Shown here piece after piece: positions 10,851 to 23,065 of a DNA stretch of 64,000 nucleotides (position 1 is the first letter of the stretch; the number at the start of each line of letters is the position of its first letter). Both the position numbers and the translations under genes were made by a program. The stretch comes from UBA1926 sp002337215 (GTDB taxonomy: Bacteria > Planctomycetota > Phycisphaerae > Phycisphaerales > UBA1924). The stretch lies in NCBI GenBank assembly GCA_963973795.1, contig CAXBAF010000001.1, positions 306,609 through 370,608 of the forward strand, read 5' to 3'. The notes under the pieces were generated by a model. It was not told where the DNA came from and made no database searches. It saw nothing but the letters and a program-made list of their open reading frames with translations.

Positions 10851-11486
10851 TCAGCGACGACGACGCGCCATCGCGAGACCGCCGAGGCCGAGCAGTGCGC
10901 CAGCGCCGGGGGCCGGAACGAGAAGACGGAAGTTGTCAACCGCGCCCTCGGGGCCGCTTCCGAGCAGGAAATCGCCACCGAAGTAGAGGCCGGAGACATC
11001 ACCGATCAGGCCGTCCCAGGTGCCGCTGACCATTTCCCAGTCCGACTCGAGGATGTTGATCTGGACGCTGGTCCAGTCGGTGGTCAGGTCGAAGTTCGCG
11101 AGAGCGCGAGCTTCCGAGCCGTCGCTGCCCTGAAGGCGGATTCGGGGGTAGTTCGAGGGCAGTCCCGGATCGTTGGAAGGCATCTCGAGACGGATGTCGT
11201 AGGTGAAGCAGCCACCGATGTAGCTGCTGTAGTCGCCGAGATACTGACCCGGCGCGAAGAGCGACGGTCCCTGCATGTTCGACGCGACATCGGTGTAGCG
11301 GGCATAGCCGCCCGGGTTGCCGTCGGCACCGGGGTTATCCCAGCTGCCAAGACCGTTGTCCGTGAACGTCCAGCCCTGCAGCGTGTTGTCCGAATCCCAA
11401 AGCGTCTCGGCAATCACAATGTTGCCGTTCGCGGACGCCGCGGCGGCGAAGCCGGCAATGCCGGCGATAGCCAGAATCGTTTTCAT
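10851..11486 (-). CDS. Exported PEP-CTERM-like protein, laminin-B-like domain
   Basis: A 211-residue protein starting at M-K-T-I-L-A with GGGAG upstream; an ORF extension of 15 codons to 11531 is unlikely. The signal peptide ends near A-S-A-N-G. The mature part, with 'G-W-T-F-T-D-N-G', 'P-S-L-F-A-P-G-Q-Y-L-G-D-Y' and a final 'G-A-V-D-N-F-R-L', has the pattern of laminin IV-A/B-type beta-sandwich domains in bacterial surface proteins. The C-terminal sorting signal is V-P-A-P-G, a Gly/Leu-rich hydrophobic stretch, then R-R-R-R. It is surface or extracellular, with unknown ligand. It is divergent from carB across a 311-base gap in which I see nothing beyond likely promoters. Confidence 0.7.
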   Translation of the reverse strand: MKTILAIAGIAGFAAAASANGNIVIAETLWDSDNTLQGWTFTDNGLGSWDNPGADGNPGGYARYTDVASNMQGPSLFAPGQYLGDYSSYIGGCFTYDIRLEMPSNDPGLPSNYPRIRLQGSDGSEARALANFDLTTDWTSVQINILESDWEMVSGTWDGLIGDVSGLYFGGDFLLGSGPEGAVDNFRLLVPAPGAGALLGLGGLAMARRRR

Positions 11487-11722
11487 TTCTCTGCTCCCGT
11501 CCAAATGGTAATTTTCGTCCACGGCATTCACTGCCGCGTCCTCTCAAGGATACATGAATCGAGGGTGATTTCAAGCCCAACGCGAAGTCGCGGATTCTTT
11601 TTTCGGACTTCCGACCGGCAAGATCACCCCGAAACCGGTAGGTCCGGACAACCCGCACACGCGGGCTGTCTCAACATCAAACACTTCGCGTCCGCGAACC
11701 CGCCGGATGGCGAAACCGGGGC

Positions 11723-11728
11723 TATTCT
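11723..11728 (+). promoter_or_regulatory. Possible -10 box of carB
   Basis: TATTCT preceded by GC, 70 bases before the carB start. Similar 'G-C-T-A-n-n-n-T' hexamers occur before other genes here (20312, 36969, 40391, 42170). No good -35 box accompanies it, so the call is weak. Confidence 0.3.
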
Positions 11729-11797
11729 TCGCTCTAACGCGACTTCCGCGCCTCGGATGGGACGACCGACCGCCCACAACAGCACAGAAAGGCACCG

Positions 11798-15384
<3,587 letters not shown>

Positions 15385-15385
<1 letters not shown>

Positions 15386-16221
15386 TGTCCGAGCCCTCGC
15401 CGAAAGACGGTGATACCCGATCAGCGTCGGAGATCAACTTCGAGGCCGCGCTCCGCAACGGGAGCGGTTCACGCGCGTTCTTGGGTCCGGACGAGGCCGA
15501 CGCACGCATCCCGGATCACACCCGCTGCATCGCCTGCCGCTACGACCTGAGCGGCGGCCACCAGGGACCCTGCCCCGAGTGCGGCTTTTCCATCGGGCCC
15601 GAAGAGATCAGCCGCTGGTGCCTCCGAGTCGCGTGGGAATCCCGGTTCCCAATGCGGTGGTTCGTCGCCGCGGCGCTCTCGGCCCCCATCGTCTACGCCC
15701 TCGGCGCCGCCGCGTTCGGGCAGCACACAGGCCCCGGATTCGCCGCCATCATCGTGCTCTCGTTCACGATCGGCGGGATGTTCATCACCGGAGAGATCCT
15801 CGCCTGGCTCGGTGATCCCACGGACCGCCGGATCGCGAGACGGATCTGGTACACGTCCGATGTGCTCATCATCCTCCCGATACTCGCAATCGCGCCCGCC
15901 GCCGCGGCCGTGCTGGAAGTCGCGATCATCGAAGCATGGACCGGCACCGACGGCGCGTTCCTCTTTCTCATCACGCTGTTCGGATTTGTGTTCTGGGTCC
16001 TGGGCTCGCTGGCGGTGCTCGTTGTCGCCTGCACGACGCTCGGGAGTGTGTGGCACTCGCACGCGCTGCGATGGAACCGCGTGCAACTCACGATCATCAC
16101 GCTCGCGATCCTGGTTCAGTTCCCCGCCAATCTATTCGCAGGGTTTATCGGAGGCGGGCTGGCAGTGAGCGGCGCGATGCGTCAGATCGACGCGGATCTG
16201 TGGTTGCTCGACCAGGACTGA
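15385..16221 (+). CDS. Membrane protein with N-terminal zinc ribbon
   Basis: A 278-residue protein. A cytoplasmic zinc ribbon near residues 48-68 reads 'C-I-A-C-R-Y-D-L-S-G', then 'C-P-E-C-G'. It is followed by about six hydrophobic helices, roughly from residue 90 to 270. The same C-x-Y-D-L-x-G ribbon appears at the C-terminus of the protein at 57136, and in my experience is frequent in planctomycete membrane proteins of unknown function. The start codon overlaps the carB stop, so it may be co-translated with carB, although no functional link is evident. Confidence 0.65.
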
Positions 16222-16269
16222 CCGAGTCCGAGCCCCTCTCCCGATCCGTTGACCGTGCGGTACGCGCAG

Positions 16270-16301
16270 AAAAAAGGCCGATCGGTTCCCAGCGACCGGC
16301 C
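16270..16301 (-). terminator. Rho-independent terminator, minus strand
   Basis: On the minus strand a 9-bp stem (one mismatch, GGCCGATCG opposite CGACCGGCC) is followed by six U. It serves the minus-strand PEP-CTERM gene ending at 16466, about 165 bases upstream of the hairpin. A second hairpin without a U-run (TCGGCGC / GCGCCGA) lies closer, near 16424-16445. Confidence 0.65.
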
Positions 16302-16465
16302 TCGGAGTTCGTTCTTGAAACGAACCTGAGGAGAGAGACATGAGTTGTCGCGTCGAACGCTGAGCTGCATCACGAGACGTGGTCGCATCTGAGCCGCGGC
16401 GTCAATCGGCGTCACAAGCCGCTCGGCGCCCCTTGGAGCGCCGAACGGGACATACCTATCTGAGG

Positions 16466-17101
16466 TCAGCGTTTGCGACGCGTTGCGAGCAGACCGCCGA
16501 TGCCCAGCAGGATCGCCGAGGCCGGTGTCGGCACCGCGGCGTAGCTGATGTTGTCGGCCTGCCAGAGTTCCTGGAAGGTGATGTCGCCAGGGTCGCCCAC
16601 GATCGAGACCTGTCCGAGCGAACTGCCGCCCAGGTCGACGATGCCGTAGAAGCCGGTCCCGAAACCGATGCCGTCGAGCGAGAAGAGCTGCCCACCGGCA
16701 CTGATGTTGATGCCGTCACCGGAGAACGGGCTCGCGAAGTCGCCGCCGAACGCGTAGACCTGCTGGCCGTTGAACCCGAAGAGGGTGTTCTCGTGCGGCG
16801 TGATACCGGTCTCGCCGTAAAGGAAATTCGTCCCGTCGATGTTGCCGAACGAGGTGCCGGGGCGGATCTCAAGGTCTCCGTCATTCGCGTTGGGCGAGCC
16901 ATCGCGGGTGACCTGGAGCAGGCCCGTGTCGAGCGTCGCGCCCGGCGCGATCGTCTGGACAGAACTGCCATTGAAATCCTCGAGCGTGTAGCTCCCTCCC
17001 ACGGCGGCCTCCCACGAAGCGCGATCCGTGAACACCATAACCTGCGACGAGGCCGTACCGGCGTACGCCGCGACCGCACAAACTGCGATGATTCCCTTCA
17101 T
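16466..17101 (-). CDS. Exported PEP-CTERM-like protein
   Basis: A 211-residue protein starting at M-K-G-I-I-A with AGAGG upstream; the open frame extends 71 more codons but these read as non-coding. The signal peptide ends near T-A-S-S-Q. The mature part starts 'V-F-T-D-R-A-S-W-E-A-A-V-G-G', a common opening of PEP-CTERM proteins in aquatic bacteria, and is Gly/Asp-rich with 'G-F-G-T-G-F-Y-G-I-V-D'. The C-terminal signal is V-P-T-P-A-S, a hydrophobic stretch, then R-R-K-R. The role is unknown; it is probably displayed at or released from the cell surface. Confidence 0.7.
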   Translation of the reverse strand: MKGIIAVCAVAAYAGTASSQVMVFTDRASWEAAVGGSYTLEDFNGSSVQTIAPGATLDTGLLQVTRDGSPNANDGDLEIRPGTSFGNIDGTNFLYGETGITPHENTLFGFNGQQVYAFGGDFASPFSGDGINISAGGQLFSLDGIGFGTGFYGIVDLGGSSLGQVSIVGDPGDITFQELWQADNISYAAVPTPASAILLGIGGLLATRRKR

Positions 17102-17335
17102 GTCTTGCCTCTTACTTTCTTTCCCCCGCGGTGCTCTCACCCCGCGAATGACCGTCAGGTGATGGCCCCGGAAAAGGCCACCCGCCGGGACGACGCCATC
17201 CCGACAAGAACCCAATATCTCACATGTCCACCAAACCCCAAAGAATAATTTTAGATTTTTCTCGGACCCACGCACAGGACACCACATTGAGTGGAGTTCA
17301 CCCAGGCAAGACATAAGGTCTATTGAATCAATCGG

Positions 17336-20116
17336 TTACGGGCATCCGGCAAAGAAATCGCCGGCAAAGACGGCGACATCCTGCAGATCCCACACGCCGT
17401 AAGGCTCCGCCAGATCGGCGATCGCGTCGTGCGCTACGAACCCTCCGACGAACGTGGAGATATCCGCCAGATCGAGCACACCCTCGGGCGCCGCGAGGTC
17501 CGCTCGATTGCAGCCGAGTCCGGTCTCCGCGACCTCCGCCGGGTCGATGAACGGGAACTTCACGTACTCGATCAGCGCCTCCCGCTCCGACGCATCCATC
17601 CCGAGCACCGCGTCCCGCGAGGACGCACCTTCGCCGCCGTGCCAGAGGATCGCCTCCATCAGCGAGCGGGCCCGCCCGTCATGAAGATAATTCGGCTCGT
17701 CGGGGCTCCCGTTCGGATCGAACGCGCTCGTCGGCGTGCCCAGCACGTTCCCGACATATCCCACGCCCCACAGAGGCGGCGTGCGCCATTCCCGACCCGT
17801 CGCGCCGAACTCGGGGCGGTTGTCGGCGAGGTCGTCGCCCATGTCGTGCAGGAGCATGTCCGTGAACGGCTGGATGAGCTGGTCGCGGAAAGGCGCAAAC
17901 GCCGCGTCGCTCGCCGTCCGCATCGCCGGGCGGTGGCACGCCACGCACCCCGCCGTCTCGAACAGCACCTTGCCAGCGAGCGCCGCAGGATCGTCGTAGT
18001 TCTCGCGCGGCGGGACCGTGAGCCCCCGGAGGTACGACTCGACCTGGTCGAGCATCGCCGCGGAGACCTCCGCGGCGCCCTCGCCGTACACCGTCGAAGT
18101 CATACCCATGTCGTGCGCGAACGCAGACGCCGCCTGCTGCCGCAGGTTCGGCTGCCCGGCCTTCCAGCCAAACCGACCGAGGCTGGTCCCCCCGGAATCC
18201 AGATCCTCGACGTAGTTCGCTCGCCCCGAGATCCCGTCGCCGTCCACATCCGCGGCGTCGGCATACGCGAGGATCTCAGACTCACTCACCGCCTCCAGCA
18301 AACCGAGCCCGGTGAGCATCGGCGCGACACGCACAGAAAGCTCCGCTTCCCCGTCGTACGGCGTGACCCCCGCAGCCGCGATCGATTCACCCGGGATGTT
18401 GCTCCCGATCTCGCCATAGACCAGGTCAGTGAACTGAACGGTCGGCCGGCGCAACTCGTAAGGCGTCCCGTCATCAAACGTCCCGTTCAAGATCTCCCAC
18501 TCGATCGACGCCTGGCCCTCGGGCGTCGAACCGGGAACCGACCTGGTGTCGAGCTGCACGCCGTAAAGCGGGTGCGGCGTCGGCGCCGCGCCGGGCGTAC
18601 CCGGGACGCTCAAGCGGAACAGATAGTCCTCGACCGAATCCGCGGCCGTCGTCGGTGCGCGTCCCCGCCCGTCGAGCATGTGACACTCGATGCACGAGTT
18701 GTTCGTGTACTTCGGGCCAAGCAGGCCGGGCGTGTACGCCGGGCTCGTGCCCATGTTGAACCCGACGGGACCACCGTTGCAGTCGAACGCGGTGGGGGGG
18801 TTGAACAGCAGCCCATCGTCCCAGCGCGTCTCGAACAGAATCTTGCCGTCCATGAACGAGCGCAGCTCGTCCGGCGGCAGGTTCATCGCGTGCTGGTTGA
18901 ACGCGAACTGCTTGACCGTCACCGCCGAGATCGAGGCATCGCCCGCGGCGTAGACCAACGGGTTCTGCGTCTTCTGCTGGAGTCGGCCGTCGCCGACGTA
19001 GTAGTAGATGTACTCGCTGTAATACGTCTGCCCCGCGAGCAGCGTGAACTCGATATCCACCCGCTGCCCGTGCACCAGTTCATCGATGGTCGAGTAGAAC
19101 ACACCGTTCCCGCCGCCCATCCGCATGCTGATCGCCGAGATGTTCCGATCGCAAAACCCCAGCGGCCCCGAGAGGCTGTACCACTTGATGTCAACCGCCG
19201 GGACCGGCACCTCGGGCGCGGTGACGAGATCGATATCGAGCCGGTCGCCGTGATCGGTGATCTGGATATCGAACGTCCGCCCGACGTCGTACCCCGCGGG
19301 GTAGTGGTCGAACCGCCACTCGTTCTCGTGCCGGTCGCGGAACCGCAGACCCGCGACGGTCACGATCGGATAGTCGGGCTCCGCCGGTGCGGCCTCTCCC
19401 ACCGTGCGCTCAAACCACGCCGTGTCCACGATCGCTTGGCCGATGGTTTCGGTGAAGTAATACGAGATTACGTCACCCGGGCCGACACCAGGAAGCGTCC
19501 GCCGCCAGATGAAGTTGCCCGCGGGACTCATCGTCTGCGTCTGGATCGGGCCGCCGTTGACACGGTGGTGCAAGCGGACGCCCGTCACCGCCGGCATGGG
19601 CGACCGGGGCGTCGCCGTCTCGATCTGCACACTCCACGTCCCGTTGCTCTCGATCAGATCGTGCCGGAATCCACGGATCGGCAACGGACCGCCGCTGTCG
19701 CCGCCCCCGTCACCACCGCCGCCGTCATCGCCCCCGTCTCCACCATCTCCACCGCCGCCATCGCTCGAGAACGAGAACGCGGTGCAGCCCGGCTCGACCG
19801 TGATCACATGGGGGGCAAATTCAAACTGCTGAGGGATCTGGATCACCAGATGGAACTGGAACGAGGTGCCCGCATTGATGCCGTTGAACGACGCCGAGTA
19901 GTTCCCCGAGCCGTCGTTGCTCATGAAGTAGCCCCCGCCGGGCGGGTTCGGGTAGATCAGGATCGCGGTCGCGGCGGGCGACGCGGTGACATTCACCGTG
20001 ACCGTCGAGCCGCTCAGGCAGACCTCGCCGGCGTACGACGGCGCCCCACTCTGTGCCGACGCGGACGCACAGACGATGAGCCCGATCAACAACGAGACGA
20101 GTGACTTCAGGTGCAT
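17336..20116 (-). CDS. Exported di-heme oxidoreductase (DUF1111/DHOR) with GC-type dockerin
   Basis: About 926 residues from M-H-L-K; an in-frame ATG eight codons earlier (20140) is equally possible. The signal peptide ends near A-S-A-Q-S. Next come beta domains, interrupted near residues 120-145 by a Gly/Asp-rich linker. The oxidoreductase part has two c-type heme sites, C-I-E-C-H at residue 475 and C-V-A-C-H at residue 724, with 'D-G-R-G-R-A-P' and 'L-H-D-G-R-A-R-S-L-M-E-A-I-L-W-H-G-G' as in the DHOR (DUF1111) family related to di-heme peroxidases. The last 50 residues hold two copies of 'A-x-P-x-G-V-x-D-L-x-D-I/V', ending in C-P: a GC-type dockerin. It is exported; the substrate is unknown. 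Confidence 0.8.
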   Translation of the reverse strand: MHLKSLVSLLIGLIVCASASAQSGAPSYAGEVCLSGSTVTVNVTASPAATAILIYPNPPGGGYFMSNDGSGNYSASFNGINAGTSFQFHLVIQIPQQFEFAPHVITVEPGCTAFSFSSDGGGGDGGDGGDDGGGGDGGGDSGGPLPIRGFRHDLIESNGTWSVQIETATPRSPMPAVTGVRLHHRVNGGPIQTQTMSPAGNFIWRRTLPGVGPGDVISYYFTETIGQAIVDTAWFERTVGEAAPAEPDYPIVTVAGLRFRDRHENEWRFDHYPAGYDVGRTFDIQITDHGDRLDIDLVTAPEVPVPAVDIKWYSLSGPLGFCDRNISAISMRMGGGNGVFYSTIDELVHGQRVDIEFTLLAGQTYYSEYIYYYVGDGRLQQKTQNPLVYAAGDASISAVTVKQFAFNQHAMNLPPDELRSFMDGKILFETRWDDGLLFNPPTAFDCNGGPVGFNMGTSPAYTPGLLGPKYTNNSCIECHMLDGRGRAPTTAADSVEDYLFRLSVPGTPGAAPTPHPLYGVQLDTRSVPGSTPEGQASIEWEILNGTFDDGTPYELRRPTVQFTDLVYGEIGSNIPGESIAAAGVTPYDGEAELSVRVAPMLTGLGLLEAVSESEILAYADAADVDGDGISGRANYVEDLDSGGTSLGRFGWKAGQPNLRQQAASAFAHDMGMTSTVYGEGAAEVSAAMLDQVESYLRGLTVPPRENYDDPAALAGKVLFETAGCVACHRPAMRTASDAAFAPFRDQLIQPFTDMLLHDMGDDLADNRPEFGATGREWRTPPLWGVGYVGNVLGTPTSAFDPNGSPDEPNYLHDGRARSLMEAILWHGGEGASSRDAVLGMDASEREALIEYVKFPFIDPAEVAETGLGCNRADLAAPEGVLDLADISTFVGGFVAHDAIADLAEPYGVWDLQDVAVFAGDFFAGCP

Positions 20117-20218
20117 GTTCAGGCCCCAGGTGGTCCGCATTCGGTCGCCGCCGACGTCGCGACGGCTCCATCCCGGCGCACGATCATGACAGATCCCGGG
20201 CGATGGAAGCGTCAAAGT

Positions 20219-20246
20219 AACAGTTACGATGGCAGATGGCAACTGT
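20219..20246. repeat. Short inverted repeat in the ndk/oxidoreductase gap
   Basis: AACAGTT and AACTGTT, separated by 14 bases, lie in the 253-base gap between two divergent genes. They could be a regulator site for either. No regulator is evident and chance is not excluded. Confidence 0.25.
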
Positions 20247-20369
20247 TCAGACCAGTCTTGCGGGAACGATGTCGATCCGCGGTGAATCCCGGGCATTCGG
20301 GACGCTATGGCGCTATTGTTCCGGCCCAATCAGACCCACACAAGACGAACACAGCCACGGAGACACGCG

Positions 20370-20840
20370 ATGGAAACCACCCTCATTATCCTCAAGCCCG
20401 ACGCCGTCCAGCGCGGCCTGATGGGCAAGATCATCACCCGCTTCGAGGAGAAGGGCCTGCAGATCGTCGGCGCGAAGATGATGCAGATCAGCCAGGACCT
20501 CGCCGCCACCCATTACGGCGACCACAAGGGCAAGCCCTTCTACGACGGCCTCGTCGGCTTCATGACCTCGAGCCCCGTCCTCGTGCTCGCCATCCGCGGC
20601 GTCGGCGCGATCGCCATCAGCCGCTCGATGATGGGCGCCACGTTCGGCTCCAAGGCCGACGCCGGCACCATCCGCGGCGACTTCGGCGTTTCCAACTCCT
20701 TCAACCTCATCCACGGCTCCGACAGCCCCGAGGCCGCCCAGCGCGAGCTCGGCCTGTTCTTCAACGACGGCGAGGTCCTCGACTTCGACCGCCCGATCAA
20801 CGCTTGGGTCTACGACTACGCGGGCGGCGACCCCGAGTAA
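20370..20840 (+). CDS. ndk: Nucleoside diphosphate kinase
   Basis: A 156-residue cytoplasmic enzyme that transfers the gamma phosphate of ATP to nucleoside diphosphates through a phospho-histidine. It starts at M-E-T-T-L-I-I-L-K-P-D-A-V with GGAG upstream; the 21-codon extension of the ORF is not supported. The active-site stretch 'N-L-I-H-G-S-D-S' is intact, and the 'R-G-D-F-G' segment precedes it as expected. Length and motifs are standard for the family. It is followed by a strong terminator, so it is probably monocistronic. A GC-TATTGT -10-like box lies at 20312-20319. Confidence 0.96.
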   Translation: METTLIILKPDAVQRGLMGKIITRFEEKGLQIVGAKMMQISQDLAATHYGDHKGKPFYDGLVGFMTSSPVLVLAIRGVGAIAISRSMMGATFGSKADAGTIRGDFGVSNSFNLIHGSDSPEAAQRELGLFFNDGEVLDFDRPINAWVYDYAGGDPE

Positions 20841-20880
20841 GACGTTCGCCGAGAAACGAACAACACAGCGAATCACTCAA

Positions 20881-20907
20881 AACACCCGGGAGTCCCCGGG
20901 TGTTTTT
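20881..20907 (+). terminator. Rho-independent terminator of ndk
   Basis: Perfect 10-bp stem AACACCCGGG / CCCGGGTGTT with an AGTC loop, followed by a T-run. Confidence 0.9.
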
Positions 20908-20921
20908 GTGCGCACAAACAA

Positions 20922-20940
20922 GCCCCCGGTCGACGGGGGC
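20922..20940 (-). terminator. Weak terminator of csrA
   Basis: On the minus strand a GCCCCC / GGGGGC stem is followed by TTGTTTGTG. It lies 50 bases past the csrA stop. The U-run is interrupted. Confidence 0.5.
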
Positions 20941-20991
20941 CTGATCAGAAATCGTGATGTTCACCACTCGCGGGCCGCGGCGGGTCGAAAC

Positions 20992-21222
20992 TCAGCTCGG
21001 CGTCGCCGCCGGCTTGATCGATCCGATCACCGAGATCTCGACCTCTTCCTCACCGGTGATCTGGTCGGCGACCTCGCGCCGATGGATCTGAACCTCGCGC
21101 GGGAAATCGAACGCCACGCGGACCCGCTCGCCCTTCACCGAGGCGATACGGACCACGCCGATCGGGTTCTTCGGGTCCCCGATGACGACTTCTTCGCCTT
21201 CTCTTCTCGTGATTACCAGCAT
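20992..21222 (-). CDS. csrA: Carbon storage regulator (RNA-binding)
   Basis: A 76-residue homodimeric RNA-binding regulator that binds GGA motifs in mRNA leaders and controls translation. It begins M-L-V-I-T-R-R-E-G-E, has the 'V-R-V-A-F-D-F-P-R-E-V-Q-I-H-R-R-E-V' core with the conserved R-E-V RNA-contact segment, and has GGGAG before the ATG. Compared with the E. coli protein it has a short insert after I-G-D (P-K-N-P-I). The open frame runs 38 codons further upstream but that part is not CsrA-like. It is a stand-alone gene; no flagellar genes, with which it often pairs, are near. Confidence 0.92.
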   Translation of the reverse strand: MLVITRREGEEVVIGDPKNPIGVVRIASVKGERVRVAFDFPREVQIHRREVADQITGEEEVEISVIGSIKPAATPS

Positions 21223-21472
21223 TCGACGACTCCCATTCGTCTCCGCAGACTCTTCCCAGATGCGCACTCCTGCGCGACCGGAGTATAGCGGAAGCCGGCG
21301 CGAACCCGACCCCCCGAAGTGCGCGATAGCGCGCAAAAATCCGATCGTCCGGATAACACGCGGGCACGAGGGCGGTCTCTTTTACCGCTTGGTAGTCAAA
21401 GGCTTACGAACAAATGCGCAGGGTTTGCGCTGTGGCCGAACCGGGTGAGTCCCGACCGCCGACCACCTCCGG

Positions 21473-22942
21473 TCACGCCGGATCGGGCCGGGTCATCGCG
21501 TCCGGGTCGAGCAGGCGGTCGAGCTCGGCCGCGTCCAGCACCCCCTGCTCGGTCGCGACCTCGCGGACGGTCTTCCCGCTCGCGTACGCCTCCTTGGCGA
21601 GCGCAGCCGCCTTGTCATAGCCGATCACGGGCGCCAGGCTCGTGCACATCGCCAGCGAGCCCTCGATCAGTGCCGCGCACCGATCCTCGTCCGGCTCAAG
21701 CCCCTCGAGCAGATTCTCGGTGAACACATGGCACGTGCGAGCGAGCAGGTGGATCGAGTCCAGCACCGCCGCCGCCATCACCGGCATCGCGACGTTCAGG
21801 TCGATCATCGACCCCACGCCCCCGAGCCCGGCCGTCGTCACCGTCGCGTCGTTGCCGATCACCTGGCAACACACCATCACCGCGCTCTCGCAGATCACGG
21901 GGTTCACCTTGCCCGGCATGATGCTCGAGCCGGGCTGGACCGCGGGCAGCTTCAGTTCGCCGATGCCGCAGCGCGGGCCCGAACCCAGCCAGCGGATGTC
22001 GTTGGCGATCTTCGAGATGCTCACCGCGATCGTCTTGAGATCGCCCGAGACCTCGACGAATCCGTCCTTGGCGTGCTGTGCCTCGAAGTGGTTCGCCGCC
22101 TCGCGGAAGTGGATCCCCAGGTCTTCGGTCAGCTCTGCCGCGACGCGCGCCCCAAACTCCGCGTGCGTGTTGATCCCCGTCCCGACCGCGGTCCCCCCGA
22201 TCGGCAGCTCGCCCAGGACATGCAGCGCACGATGCAGACGTTCCTTCGCGTGGTTCATCTGCGCGGCGTACCCGCTGAACTCCTGACCGAGCCGGATGGG
22301 GGTCGCGTCCTGCAGGTGTGTCCGCCCGATCTTGACGATGCTGTCCCACGCCTGCGCCTTCTTGGTCAGCGCCGACTCGATGACATCGAGCGCCGGAAGC
22401 AGGTCTTCCTTGATCGCCTTCGCCGCCGCGATGTGCATCGCCGTCGGGAAGGTGTCGTTGCTCGACTGCCCCATGTTCACATGGTCGTTGGGGTGCACGC
22501 CCCCCTTCTCGATGTACCCGGTGTCCTTGCTCTTGCCGATCGGCTCGCCCTTCGCGAGGCAAACCAGGTTCGCGATGACCTCGTTCGCGTTCATGTTCGT
22601 GCTGGTGCCGCTGCCGGTCTGGAAGATGTCGACCGGGAAATGCCGCGCGATCCCCCCGTGTTCGGCAAGGCCCTTATCGATCTGCCGGCACGCGGCCTCG
22701 ATCGCGTCGGCACGCGCATCGTCCAGCCGACCGAGCCCGCGGTTCACATCCGCGCACGCCGCCTTGAGATGGGCGAACGCCCGGATCACATCCGCCGGAA
22801 CAGGCCGACCCGAAACCGGGAAATTGAGCACGGCCCGCTGTGTGCTCGCGCCGTACAGCACCTCGGCCGGGACGGTCATCTCGCCCATCGAGTCCTTCTC
22901 GGTCCGGGTCTCACCGGGGCTCGCCGTGTCGATCGTGGTCAT
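21473..22942 (-). CDS. fumC: Class II fumarate hydratase
   Basis: A 489-residue TCA-cycle enzyme interconverting fumarate and malate. The start is the ATG of M-T-T-I-D-T-A-S with GGGAG nine bases upstream; the 129-codon N-terminal extension of the open frame is spurious. Signatures present are 'T-G-S-G-T-S-T-N-M-N-A-N-E-V', 'H-P-N-D-H-V-N-M-G-Q-S-S-N-D-T-F-P' and the lyase-1 signature 'G-S-S-I-M-P-G-K-V-N-P'. It is an iron-independent tetramer. It is divergent from the transglutaminase-like gene with 123 bases between starts. Confidence 0.96.
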   Translation of the reverse strand: MTTIDTASPGETRTEKDSMGEMTVPAEVLYGASTQRAVLNFPVSGRPVPADVIRAFAHLKAACADVNRGLGRLDDARADAIEAACRQIDKGLAEHGGIARHFPVDIFQTGSGTSTNMNANEVIANLVCLAKGEPIGKSKDTGYIEKGGVHPNDHVNMGQSSNDTFPTAMHIAAAKAIKEDLLPALDVIESALTKKAQAWDSIVKIGRTHLQDATPIRLGQEFSGYAAQMNHAKERLHRALHVLGELPIGGTAVGTGINTHAEFGARVAAELTEDLGIHFREAANHFEAQHAKDGFVEVSGDLKTIAVSISKIANDIRWLGSGPRCGIGELKLPAVQPGSSIMPGKVNPVICESAVMVCCQVIGNDATVTTAGLGGVGSMIDLNVAMPVMAAAVLDSIHLLARTCHVFTENLLEGLEPDEDRCAALIEGSLAMCTSLAPVIGYDKAAALAKEAYASGKTVREVATEQGVLDAAELDRLLDPDAMTRPDPA

Positions 22943-23065
22943 TGCCGTCTCCCGTTCGGATCGGTGTGTCGTGGGGCCGGCGCACCCAGCGCAGTGCCCA
23001 GAGAGAATCGTAGAGGTCCGCAACCCGCCTGTCCGCCGGCGGGTAGGCTCTGTTGAAGGGATCCC

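Noticed and set aside
17429..20104. 891-residue open frame on the plus strand
   Set aside because: Antisense shadow of the di-heme oxidoreductase; Arg-rich and without family motifs.
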